The notes under the pieces are model-generated. The model did not search any database. It was not told the DNA's origin and was given only the letters and a program-made list of their open reading frames with translations. The position numbers were made by a program, and so were the translations under genes. DNA of 64,000 bases from JAPLMI01 sp043798375 (GTDB lineage Bacteria > Omnitrophota > Gorgyraeia > 2-01-FULL-45-10): NCBI GenBank assembly GCA_043798375.1, contig JAZDOS010000042.1, positions 6,980 through 70,979 on the forward strand. Reading direction: 5' to 3'. Positions 53,156-60,853 of this stretch are shown here, one piece after another; within the stretch, counting starts at the first letter, position 1, and every line of letters begins with the position of its first letter.

Positions 53156-53254
53156 CCAGGTTAAACCTTGTGGTAACCTGACAGATTTAACCTGGTTAGT
53201 AACGCTCTAACCAGGTTAAACCTTGTGGTAACCTGACAGATTTAACCTGGTTAG
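53152..53254. repeat. Tandem pair of identical 48-bp AGGTT-family palindromes
   Basis: Two identical 48-bp units (53152-53199 and 53207-53254), each with perfect 14-bp arms CTAACCAGGTTAAA / TTTAACCTGGTTAG. The TAA stop of the ROK gene is in the first arm and the binding-protein gene starts 12 bases after the second. They could serve as operators or attenuators, or simply be a duplicated mobile palindrome. Confidence 0.9.
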
Positions 53255-53266
53255 AAAAAGGGAAAG

Positions 53267-54496
53267 ATGAGAAAAATATTCGCCATATTTCTTATAAGCT
53301 GTCTCCTGGTATCCGGCTGCGGTAAATCCGAGGGCAGGAAGGCGCCGGGCGAGACCCGGATAACGATGTGGCTCATCGGCTCCGAGGCCCAGGCGCTCAC
53401 GATAAAAAAATTAGCCGAAGAATTTTACAGCCAGACCGGGATAAAGGTGAAATGCGACGCGATATCGTGGGGCGACGCGCATTCGAAGTACCTTACCTCT
53501 ATCGCGGGAGGCGTTGCGCCGGACATAGGCACGATGGGGCTTACGTGGGGGGCCGAGTTTGGCAAACTCGATTCCATGGTAGATTTGAAGAAAGAGTATC
53601 CGCAAGAGGTAAATTCGATAAAGGAAACGGTCTTCGCCGGCCTTTGGAATTCGATAGAGCATAAAGGCAAGGTCTACGGCATACCTTTCGACATGACCGA
53701 ATACATTCTTTATTACAGAAATGATATTATAGCGAATCCTCCGCGCGACTGGGAAGAGCTGGTCAGCCTGTTGACGGATTTAAATAAAAAAGGACAGGGG
53801 ATGATCTTCGACTGGGGATCTTTAAGCTGGATAGGATATTCCCCCTTCCTATGGCAGGCAGGCGGTGATTATTATAATGAGGATTATTCGGCCATCACGA
53901 TAGATTCGGAAGCCGCTGTCAAAGGGATGAATTTCTTCGCCGGCCTGTACCTGAAATATAATGTTCCGAAGACAAAGATCCCGATAGAGCAGGGGATGAG
54001 AACGGGAGATTTTCCTATAGCGATCTCAGGAAACTGGAAGATAGACGACCTCAGGCTGCTGGCGCCGGAGATAGCGGGAAAATGGTCCATCGCTACATTG
54101 CCCAAAGGCCCGACGGGAAAGAAGACAGCGTTTATCGGAGGCAGGATAATGGGCATATTCAGCCAGTCGAAACATAAGGTTGCGGCGTGGAAGTTCATAA
54201 AGTTTCTATTCAGGCCCGAAACTCAAGCTAAACTCTATGAAGCGGCGCTTGCGGAACAGGATACGTACCTGCCTCCGAGCATGAAGGCATGGCCCATGCT
54301 TAGTATGGACCCGAAGTTTAAAGAGGTCCTGGTTTCTCAAGCCAATGACTCCAAGGGGCCTCCGGTAGTCGCGAGCTGGGATTCATGCGCCAGATATATG
54401 GACGAGGCTATTCAGAAGGTGATTTTGCAGAAGGCCGACGCGAAGAAGGAATTGGAGATCGCGAAAACACAGCTGGAAAGATTGCTTAAGAAGTAG
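53267..54496 (+). CDS. ABC transporter sugar-binding lipoprotein
   Basis: A 409-aa extracytoplasmic solute-binding protein of family 1. A short signal ends in the good lipobox LVSGC (Cys18), then TRITMWLIGSEAQALTIKKL begins the mature fold. GVAPDIGTMGLTWGAEF, YGIPFDMTEYILYYRND and PIAISGNWKIDDL are typical sugar-binder segments. It should deliver oligosaccharides to the permeases at 35467 and 40651. AAAGGGAAAG lies before ATG 53267. It is separated from its presumed partners by more than 11 kb. Confidence 0.9.
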   Translation: MRKIFAIFLISCLLVSGCGKSEGRKAPGETRITMWLIGSEAQALTIKKLAEEFYSQTGIKVKCDAISWGDAHSKYLTSIAGGVAPDIGTMGLTWGAEFGKLDSMVDLKKEYPQEVNSIKETVFAGLWNSIEHKGKVYGIPFDMTEYILYYRNDIIANPPRDWEELVSLLTDLNKKGQGMIFDWGSLSWIGYSPFLWQAGGDYYNEDYSAITIDSEAAVKGMNFFAGLYLKYNVPKTKIPIEQGMRTGDFPIAISGNWKIDDLRLLAPEIAGKWSIATLPKGPTGKKTAFIGGRIMGIFSQSKHKVAAWKFIKFLFRPETQAKLYEAALAEQDTYLPPSMKAWPMLSMDPKFKEVLVSQANDSKGPPVVASWDSCARYMDEAIQKVILQKADAKKELEIAKTQLERLLKK

Positions 54497-54534
54497 TATA
54501 ATGATTTTGCTTCACAAAATTCGGGGGTGACATT

Positions 54535-55449
54535 ATGAAGAAACAGGCGGTGTTTGTCGTTGCGGTGTTTATGCTTGCCTCTTTGATATGCGTTGAAAAG
54601 GCGCATGCCGGCGCCTGGACAGTCCCGAAATACAAAGTCTGGGCGGAGTATTACATGAAATGGAATTACGCGAAGGATACCTATAACGAGAGCGAGAATT
54701 TTACGTCGAGCGGCAACCATTCGAAGAACTTCAGGTCATGGGAATTCGTGCAGGAACCGAAGCTGGAGTATGGTATTACAGACTATCTTAACTTCCTCTA
54801 CAGTATGGAATTTAAAGAGGGCCACTACAAGGAATACGACAGGCCTCCAAGCTGGGGCCCTTTTACCAAGAAGAACCACGGCCTCACAAATGTCAAAATA
54901 GGAGGCAAGTGGCGTTTTCTCGAAAAACCGGTCGTGCAGAGCCTGCAGGGCAAGTTTTTTATATATCCCGGCTATGGGAATTACGTAAGCGAAGCAAATG
55001 GCGGAGCCGACGGATATCCGTATCAGCCTTCGATAGGCTACGGCGATGACGCGTTCGAATTGAGATGGCTCATGGGACAATCGTTCAAATTTCCCATCAG
55101 GGATGATTGGAGGCTGCCGGTCTACTGGGGCACCGAGATAGGCTACAGGTGGAGGAGTAAAGCCGTCTGCAACGATATCCCGTACTTCTTCGAATGCGGC
55201 TTCTGGCCATCCTCCTGGTTTTTGGTCAAGACGGAACTGGACGGATACAGGTTCCATGGCGGCACGGGCAGTATCAAGGAGAGCTACGGCATATGGCGTA
55301 TCGGCGGCGTATGGCAGGTCTTCGGCGACAGCACTCTCAGGGCCGGCAATAAGCTCTTCAATATAGAATTTCAATACGGCATGGTGGTCTGGGGAAGGAA
55401 TACGAACGCGGCGCAGGAATGGGTGCTGAAGGTCCAGACACAGTTCTAG
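54535..55449 (+). CDS. Predicted outer-membrane beta-barrel protein
   Basis: A 304-aa exported protein with a signal peptide (cleavage after AHA, about residue 25). The body alternates aromatic and polar residues (KVWAEYYMKWNYAK, LRWLMGQSFKFP, YWGTEIGYRW), and the chain ends KVQTQF with a C-terminal Phe, the signal for barrel assembly. No family is recognised. Following directly after the binding protein, it may be a porin for mannooligosaccharides (inference). The ATG follows GGGGGTGA; a TATAAT at 54497 lacks a good -35. Confidence 0.7.
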   Translation: MKKQAVFVVAVFMLASLICVEKAHAGAWTVPKYKVWAEYYMKWNYAKDTYNESENFTSSGNHSKNFRSWEFVQEPKLEYGITDYLNFLYSMEFKEGHYKEYDRPPSWGPFTKKNHGLTNVKIGGKWRFLEKPVVQSLQGKFFIYPGYGNYVSEANGGADGYPYQPSIGYGDDAFELRWLMGQSFKFPIRDDWRLPVYWGTEIGYRWRSKAVCNDIPYFFECGFWPSSWFLVKTELDGYRFHGGTGSIKESYGIWRIGGVWQVFGDSTLRAGNKLFNIEFQYGMVVWGRNTNAAQEWVLKVQTQF

Positions 55450-55455
55450 CTGATA

Positions 55456-55600
55456 TAACCTCGCTAATATAACCTCCGAGGTTGCCAAAGGCAACCTCGG
55501 AGGTTGACAGGTAAACAGAGGTTGCCAAAGGCAACCTCTGAGGTTGACAGGTAAGCAAAGGCAACCTCAGAGGTTGACAGGTAAGAGGTTGACAGGTAAG
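55456..55600. repeat. Array of AGGTT-family palindromes and direct repeats
   Basis: Perfect palindromes at 55471-55505 (core CGAGGTTGCC / GGCAACCTCG) and 55516-55540, plus four direct copies of AGGTTGACAGGTA near 55501, 55541, 55571 and 55586. The last unit runs into the start of the next gene at 55602. It looks like repeated partial duplication of one palindrome. Confidence 0.85.
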
Positions 55601-55601
55601 A

Positions 55602-55874
55602 ATGGGATTATTCAAAAAGAATAGGCCGAAATTCGGCGAGCTCCTGGTCGAAAAAGGCCTTGCCACGCAAAAAGATGTGGAAGAGGCCCTGAAGACACAG
55701 AGGGAAATATGGGATACGAAACAGATCCAGAAGAACCTCGGGAGTATACTTAACGAAAAAGGTATTATTGACGTGGAAGATATAGAGGATGTCCTTCAGG
55801 AACAGAAGAGGCGGGAAGGATTTCTTTTGAAGGGTTTTGTATATTCCGTCTTCCATTCGGGCCAGCCTAAATAA
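55602..55874 (+). CDS. Free-standing MshEN-like (GspE/PilB N-terminal) domain protein
   Basis: A 90-aa protein with the two-helix MshEN pattern: FGELLVEKGLATQKDVEEAL then LGSILNEKGIIDVEDIEDVL. This domain normally opens type II secretion and type IV pilus ATPases and can bind cyclic-di-GMP. Here no ATPase follows. It could be a separate signalling or adaptor subunit, or the remnant of a larger gene. The start at ATG 55602 lies right after the repeat array and has no clear Shine-Dalgarno. Confidence 0.75.
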   Translation: MGLFKKNRPKFGELLVEKGLATQKDVEEALKTQREIWDTKQIQKNLGSILNEKGIIDVEDIEDVLQEQKRREGFLLKGFVYSVFHSGQPK

Positions 55875-55876
55875 AA

Positions 55877-55988
55877 GATTGCGTTTTACGGTTGCGGTTG
55901 CGCAACTCGTAACGTTTAACGTTAACCGTATAACGTAACGAGCAGCGCAACCGATAAACGAAAGACGAATTAATTAAAAGAAGGAGTA
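55877..55988 (+). repeat. Palindromic element copy 5 (short derivative)
   Basis: Arms GGTTGCGCAACTCG (55896-55909) and CGAGCAGCGCAACC (55939-55952), nearly the same as copy 4. It ends in AAGGAG (55981-55986), which serves as ribosome binding site of the M48 protease gene. Confidence 0.85.
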
Positions 55989-55996
55989 TTATTACC

Positions 55997-56959
55997 ATGT
56001 GGAGCTTGAAGATAAGGATGTGGCTTTTAACAGCGGTCCTGTTCGCGATAATCTACGCCGTAATATCGGCGATAAGTTATTTCCTCGGGATAAGAAATTT
56101 TTATTTTTATCTTATACTGTCATTTGCCATAATCTTTGTACAATACATGATCGGGCCGAAGATCGTCGAGTGGTCGATGCGCGTAAAGTATATAAAAGAC
56201 GGCGAAAACCCCGGGCTGGAGTCTATGGTGAAGTCGCTTGCCGGGGCCGCAGGCATACCCAGTCCGAGGATAGGGATTGCGCAGATCCCGATCCCGAACG
56301 CGTTTGCGTTCGGACGTACTATAAGAGATGGAAGAATCTGCGTTACCGAGGGGATCATGAATCTGCTGGACAAAAATGAGTTGAAGGCGGTCCTCGGCCA
56401 TGAGATGAGCCATATTAAAAACAGGGACGTTCTTACGATTACGCTCCTGTCGGTGATACCCATGATCCTATACCGTATCGCGTGGCAGTCCTTATTTTTC
56501 GGCCGCTCCAGGGACAGGTCCGGCGGCAACGCCGCGCTGGTCGGCCTTACGGCGTTTATATTCTATTTTGTGACGAACCTTCTTGTCCTTTACGCCTCCA
56601 GGGTGCGGGAATATTTTGCCGACAAAGGCTCTGTGGACCTGGGAAACGATCCTTCGGCATTGGCGTCCGCGCTGTATAAGCTTGTCTATGGTTCGGCGAG
56701 GATGCCAAAAGAGGCATTGAAGGACGTCGAGGGCATGAAGGCGTTTTTCGCGAACGACCCCTCGAAAGCCATTTCGGATTTAAAGGAACTTAAAGCGCTC
56801 GATCTGGACAAGTCAGGCACTATATCCGCCGATGAATTAAGCGCCCTGCAATCCCGGAACATCCGCCTGGGTTTCGGCGATAAACTGATGGAGCTTTTGA
56901 GCACCCACCCGAATATGCTGAAACGCATCGAACGCCTGAGTTATTGGGGAAAAGCTTGA
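55997..56959 (+). CDS. M48 family (HtpX-like) membrane zinc protease with an EF-hand
   Basis: A 320-aa protein with two N-terminal membrane segments (residues 8-52), the zinc site HEMSH at 135-139, and the third ligand Glu in YASRVREYFADKGSVDLG (about 205). Another membrane pair lies between. HtpX-type enzymes degrade misfolded membrane proteins. Unusually, residues 269-280 (DLDKSGTISADE) form a textbook EF-hand calcium loop near the C-terminus, ahead of the usual STHPNMLKRIERL ending. This suggests calcium control. AAGGAG precedes the start, and the 3' end overlaps the next gene. Confidence 0.9.
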   Translation: MWSLKIRMWLLTAVLFAIIYAVISAISYFLGIRNFYFYLILSFAIIFVQYMIGPKIVEWSMRVKYIKDGENPGLESMVKSLAGAAGIPSPRIGIAQIPIPNAFAFGRTIRDGRICVTEGIMNLLDKNELKAVLGHEMSHIKNRDVLTITLLSVIPMILYRIAWQSLFFGRSRDRSGGNAALVGLTAFIFYFVTNLLVLYASRVREYFADKGSVDLGNDPSALASALYKLVYGSARMPKEALKDVEGMKAFFANDPSKAISDLKELKALDLDKSGTISADELSALQSRNIRLGFGDKLMELLSTHPNMLKRIERLSYWGKA

Positions 56960-57981
56960 AGTTCAATTTCGAAGCAACAGGCCTCGGAAGCGTTCCGTTC
57001 AAAGATCCCAAAGTTGCCTTGCGCGTAATATTCGAAAATTGTAAAGAAATCCCGTTCTGGCCGCAGCTTCCGAAAAGATCATTCCTCGAAAATATGTATG
57101 CCCAATACTCCGAACACCTGCCCGGGCTCGTCCTGGACGAGGCGAATAAGAGCCTGTATATCGATACGACCGGGGTGGCGGAGACCGTGGAGGAGGTCTA
57201 CGGGAAATATCTCGAAGGCGATACCGAATTTTTCAGGATGTCCGAGGATCGGGCGCCCGGTTTCTATCATTTTCTGGAAAGCCTCAAGAATCCCCCGAAA
57301 GAGATTAAATTCGTCAAAGGCCAGATAACGGGCCCGGTCAGCTTCGCCCTTTCCGTGACCGACCAGAACAAGCGCGCCATAATCTACGATAAAGACCTCC
57401 TTGAAATTGTTACAAAGACGATGGTGATGAAGGCCAGATGGCAGGTGAGGAAACTTAAGAAGGCCTGGGCCTCGGTGATTATCTTTATAGACGAACCGTA
57501 TCTGGTATCGATAGGCTCGAGCTACGTCAATATAAATGCTTCAACCGCTTTTGAAAAACTCGACGAGGTTATAAAGGCCGTCAAGAGCGAGGGCGCCCTG
57601 GCGGGCCTCCACTGCTGCGGCAACACGGACTGGGGGCTTGTCCTGAAGAGCGATATTGACATATTGAGCTTCGACGCCTATAATTTTACGAAAGAGCTTG
57701 TCCTGTACGGGAACGAACTGAAGGATTTTTTTAATAGAGGCGGGACGGTCGCGTGGGGTATCGTCCCAAGCTCGGAGGCGATCGACAGCCAGACAAGAAA
57801 AAGCCTGAATCAGAAGATGGATTCGGTTTTATCGAGCCTGTCTGAAAAGGGGATATCGAAAGACAGCATATCGTCGATTATCACCCCGAGCTGCGGGGTG
57901 GGAACGCTTGATGAGGAGAGGGCTTTTAAAATTTTTGAGATGACAAAAACAATTTCAGAAAGTTTTCAAGAAAAACAATAA
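56944..57981 (+). CDS. UROD/MetE-like protein (uroporphyrinogen decarboxylase superfamily)
   Basis: A 345-aa TIM-barrel protein. ATGLGSVPFKDPKVAL at the N-terminus and GLHCCGNTDW (likely zinc-binding His and Cys) in the middle resemble the small cobalamin-independent methionine synthase-like branch of the uroporphyrinogen decarboxylase superfamily. FVKGQITGPVSFAL and FIDEPYL are also typical. It may transfer a methyl group, but the substrate is unknown. The start is either TTG 56944 (16-base overlap with the protease gene) or TTG 56956. Confidence 0.8.
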   Translation: MGKSLKFNFEATGLGSVPFKDPKVALRVIFENCKEIPFWPQLPKRSFLENMYAQYSEHLPGLVLDEANKSLYIDTTGVAETVEEVYGKYLEGDTEFFRMSEDRAPGFYHFLESLKNPPKEIKFVKGQITGPVSFALSVTDQNKRAIIYDKDLLEIVTKTMVMKARWQVRKLKKAWASVIIFIDEPYLVSIGSSYVNINASTAFEKLDEVIKAVKSEGALAGLHCCGNTDWGLVLKSDIDILSFDAYNFTKELVLYGNELKDFFNRGGTVAWGIVPSSEAIDSQTRKSLNQKMDSVLSSLSEKGISKDSISSIITPSCGVGTLDEERAFKIFEMTKTISESFQEKQ

Positions 57982-58000
57982 GTCAATCGCGGTTATTAGG

Positions 58001-58098
58001 AAATCAGGATATTGGGATTTGGAAATTGGGATATTTGGATATTGGGTTTTTGTACCAATATCCTAATCCACAAATACCCAAATCCTGATATCCCAATC
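58001..58098. repeat. AT-rich imperfect inverted repeat (GGATATTGG units)
   Basis: Repeated GGATATTGG/GGGATTTGG-type units pair with CCAATATCC and CCCAAATCCTGATATCCC in the right half, giving a long hairpin before the agmatinase gene. Reading it as protein gives a low-complexity Trp/Ile/Asn-rich stretch, so it is not coding. Confidence 0.7.
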
Positions 58099-58116
58099 AC
58101 CCATCACCCTTTGCTT

Positions 58117-59031
58117 ATGGACGAAAAATATATAATAACACCCGTGTCTGGCACGACAACCGTCAAGAACTACATGGGGCTTGACGAAGAATATTCGAGT
58201 TTCAAGAAATCGAAAGTCGCTATAATGCAGGTTCCGTATGACAGGACAACGACCTATATTCATGGCACCGCCAAAGGCCCCATGGCGATAATCGACGCGT
58301 CCAGATACATGGAGCTCTTCGACGATGAGCTGAACCAGGAGACGTACAAAATAGGCATACATACGATGCCCCCGCTCGAAGTCGAAAAATTATCGCCGGA
58401 AGAAATGGTAGAAAAGGTCCGTGCCTCTTCGGCCGAACTCTTAAAATCGAATAAATTCCCGGTCCTTCTCGGCGGAGAACATTCCGTCTCGATAGGCGCG
58501 GTCAAGGCCTTCAAGGATGCATATCCCAATATCTCCGTCCTTCACCTGGACGCCCATTGCGACATGAGGGACGAGTATTTCGGTTCGAAGCTAAACCACG
58601 GCTGTGTCGCGCGAAGGATGTCCGAGATCTGCCCTGTTGTGCAGGTCGGGACGCGGAGCATGTCAAAAGAAGAGAAGGATTTTCTCGGCAGTCAGGCCAA
58701 CGGCAAGATTAAGACGATAAACGTATATGATATACTGGATAATCCTATGTGGAAGGATGCCGCGACTAATAGCTTGAGCGAAAACGTTTATATCTCCATA
58801 GACCTTGACGTTTTTGACATATCTCTCGTTCCCGCGGTCGGAACTCCCGAACCCGGCGGGATCGGATGGTATGAGACGCTCGATCTTTTAATGGATGTGT
58901 CGAAGGATAAAAAAATAGTCGGATTTGACGTCGTCGAACTTTGCCCCATACAGGGATCTCCTGCGTCCGACTTTCTGGCAGCCAAGCTCATTTACAGGCT
59001 TTTGGGGTATGTATTCGGCAGTAAGAGATAG
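58117..59031 (+). CDS. speB: Agmatinase / arginase family ureohydrolase
   Basis: This 304-aa enzyme has all the manganese motifs of the family: GGEHSVSIGA (His), LHLDAHCDMRDEY (Asp, His, Asp) and SIDLDVFDIS (Asp, Asp), followed by PEPGGIGWYE. Directly followed (8 bases) by pyruvoyl-dependent arginine decarboxylase, it most likely hydrolyses agmatine to putrescine and urea. ATG 58117 (MDEKYIITPVSG) is chosen over an upstream in-frame start at 58012, which would translate the inverted repeat. Confidence 0.87.
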   Translation: MDEKYIITPVSGTTTVKNYMGLDEEYSSFKKSKVAIMQVPYDRTTTYIHGTAKGPMAIIDASRYMELFDDELNQETYKIGIHTMPPLEVEKLSPEEMVEKVRASSAELLKSNKFPVLLGGEHSVSIGAVKAFKDAYPNISVLHLDAHCDMRDEYFGSKLNHGCVARRMSEICPVVQVGTRSMSKEEKDFLGSQANGKIKTINVYDILDNPMWKDAATNSLSENVYISIDLDVFDISLVPAVGTPEPGGIGWYETLDLLMDVSKDKKIVGFDVVELCPIQGSPASDFLAAKLIYRLLGYVFGSKR

Positions 59032-59039
59032 GATTCAAG

Positions 59040-59609
59040 ATGCTCCTCGTTCCGCGTAAAAATTTATTGGTCCCGAAGAAGATATTCTTCACGAAAGGTG
59101 TCGGCACCCACAAGGCGGAGCTCCGGAGTTTCGAGCTTGCGCTTCGCGACGCGGGGATAGAAAAATGCAATCTCGTCAAGGTATCGAGCATACTTCCGCC
59201 GGAATGCAAAGTGGTCTCCCGCAATGAGGGCCTGAGAGAGTTTTATGCCGGCATGATAACATTCGCGGTAATATCCAGGTGCTCCGCCAACGAGCCGCAC
59301 CGCCTTATCGCCGCCTCCATCGGCTGCGCGGTCCCGGCCGATCCCCACGCGCACGGATACCTGAGCGAACACCACGCGTTCGGCCAGAATGAAAAAATAG
59401 CCGGCGACCTCGCCGAAGACCTCGCGGTAGAAATGTTGGCCTCTACGCTCGGGCTCGAATTCGACGAAGATAAGTCCTGGGACGAGAATAAGGAGATATA
59501 CCACTTAAGCGATAAGATTGTCCGCACCTCCAACATCACGCAATCCGCGGTAATAGGCCCCGAAGGCAGTTTCTCCACGGTAGTCGCCGCAGCCGTATTC
59601 CTATTCTAG
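59040..59609 (+). CDS. pdaD: Pyruvoyl-dependent arginine decarboxylase
   Basis: A 189-aa proenzyme. The self-cleavage site is between Ser49 and Ser50 in VKVSSILPP, generating the pyruvoyl group on the larger chain. GTHKAELRSFELAL and GCAVPADPHAHGYLSEHHAFG match the archaeal and chlamydial type. It turns arginine into agmatine, the substrate of the preceding agmatinase, so the pair makes putrescine. It is followed by a hairpin at 59610. Confidence 0.92.
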   Translation: MLLVPRKNLLVPKKIFFTKGVGTHKAELRSFELALRDAGIEKCNLVKVSSILPPECKVVSRNEGLREFYAGMITFAVISRCSANEPHRLIAASIGCAVPADPHAHGYLSEHHAFGQNEKIAGDLAEDLAVEMLASTLGLEFDEDKSWDENKEIYHLSDKIVRTSNITQSAVIGPEGSFSTVVAAAVFLF

Positions 59610-59638
59610 AATTTTTCGGGGGCAGGACCCGAAAAATT
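59610..59638 (+). terminator. Hairpin after the arginine decarboxylase gene
   Basis: Perfect 11-bp arms AATTTTTCGGG and CCCGAAAAATT around GGCAGGA, followed by TTCC. It begins at the last base of the stop codon region and likely ends the polyamine operon. The short T run makes this moderate. Confidence 0.5.
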
Positions 59639-59659
59639 TTCCTATATCAAATACGTATT

Positions 59660-59668
59660 TGCTATAAT
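59660..59668 (+). promoter_or_regulatory. Extended -10 promoter element, probably leaderless
   Basis: TGCTATAAT, with only a weak -35 (TTTTCC) upstream. The ATG of the hypF-like gene is 6 bases after it, so the message would begin at or next to the start codon. No Shine-Dalgarno is present. Confidence 0.5.
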
Positions 59669-59674
59669 ACTACT

Positions 59675-60853
59675 ATGACCCGACGGATAGAGCTGCCATT
59701 TAAGGTAAGAAGGCCTATACTCGCCCTGGGAGCGGATTTGAAGGGGGCGTTTGCTGTTGCCTACGGCAGGGAAGCGATCCTCGTTGACGGATTCGGCGAT
59801 CTTAGCGACCCCGACAATTTTACAATATACGAAAAGGCCGTTAAGTCCGAGTTGAAAAAGCTGAAGATAAAGCCTGGAATCGCAGCCTGCGATCTTCACC
59901 CCGGCTATTTTTCTACGCATTTTGCGGAGGAAATAAATGAGTCACACCCATTTATTTTCCCTTTTATCCCTAATTTAATCAGGGTACAACACCACGAAGC
60001 GCATATAGCAAGCGCTATCGTAGATCACGCCATCAAAGGTAAGGTTATAGGCGTCGCGTTAGACGGCACCGGCTACGGCTCTGACGGCTTTATCTGGGGC
60101 GGCGAATTCTTTGTCGGGGACCTGAAGAACTTTCACCGCGCCGCGCATTTCGAATATGTCGCGATGCCCGGAGGCGATAAAGCTATACGTGAGCCATGGC
60201 GCATGGCCGTAAGCTATCTTTATCAAGCGTTCGGCAAGCGCGCGTTCAACAAGCGCGCGTTCGGCAAAAAATTTCTGAAGTTAAAGCCGAACTTTTTAAA
60301 AAATCTTCAAAAGAGGTGCCAGGCACCTTTATTAAAGATGATAGATAAGAATATCAATTCGCCGCTCACGTCGAGCGTCGGAAGGTTATTCGATGCCGTC
60401 GGGAGCATCGTTTTGTCGAAACCCAATGCCAGATACGAGGCGGAACTTCCCATCGCCCTGGAAAAGCTCGCGGATCGCTTATGCGGCGATAGATACGATT
60501 TCGGTATTTGCAAAGAGGGTGGTTTAATGAAGATCGACAGCCGTAAAATCATAGAAGGGATTATGGGGGACATGAGAAGGGGGGTCAATAAGGGGTTAAT
60601 ATCGGGCAAGTTTCATAATACTATAAGCGTTATCATAGTCAGGATGGCGCTTACCCTGAGCAATAAATATAAGTCGCGGAATATTGTATTGAGCGGAGGG
60701 GTCTTCCAGAATCGTTTCTTGACGAAGAGAATAACCGAAATGCTTGCGGGGCCGGGACCGAAGGCCTGGCTGCATTCGAAAGTTCCGACTAATGATTCAG
60801 GGATACCGATCGGTCAGATCGCGATCGCCAATGCGAGGGTAAAATGTGCTTAG
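59675..60853 (+). CDS. hypF: HypF carbamoyltransferase, C-terminal Kae1-like half only
   Basis: A 392-aa protein that matches only the second half of HypF (normally about 750 aa): LALGADLKGAFAVAYG, metal-binding RVQHHEAHIAS, GVALDGTGYGSDGFIWGGEF and LSGGVFQNRFLTKRI. The acylphosphatase, zinc-finger and YrdC-like domains that make carbamoyl-adenylate are missing and not encoded upstream. A separate gene must supply them, or the reaction differs. A low-complexity insert (GKRAFNKRAFGKKF), and a 15-bp palindrome AGGTGCCAGGCACCT at 60314, lie in the middle. It overlaps hypC by 10 bases. Confidence 0.87.
   Translation: MTRRIELPFKVRRPILALGADLKGAFAVAYGREAILVDGFGDLSDPDNFTIYEKAVKSELKKLKIKPGIAACDLHPGYFSTHFAEEINESHPFIFPFIPNLIRVQHHEAHIASAIVDHAIKGKVIGVALDGTGYGSDGFIWGGEFFVGDLKNFHRAAHFEYVAMPGGDKAIREPWRMAVSYLYQAFGKRAFNKRAFGKKFLKLKPNFLKNLQKRCQAPLLKMIDKNINSPLTSSVGRLFDAVGSIVLSKPNARYEAELPIALEKLADRLCGDRYDFGICKEGGLMKIDSRKIIEGIMGDMRRGVNKGLISGKFHNTISVIIVRMALTLSNKYKSRNIVLSGGVFQNRFLTKRITEMLAGPGPKAWLHSKVPTNDSGIPIGQIAIANARVKCA

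Noticed and set aside
53152..53254. Riboswitch before the sugar-binding protein gene
   Set aside because: The region consists of two exact palindromic units without the asymmetric core of any riboswitch class I know.
58012..58116. Upstream start of agmatinase
   Set aside because: It reads through an AT-rich inverted repeat and gives low-complexity Trp/Asn/Ile sequence; ATG 58117 fits the family.
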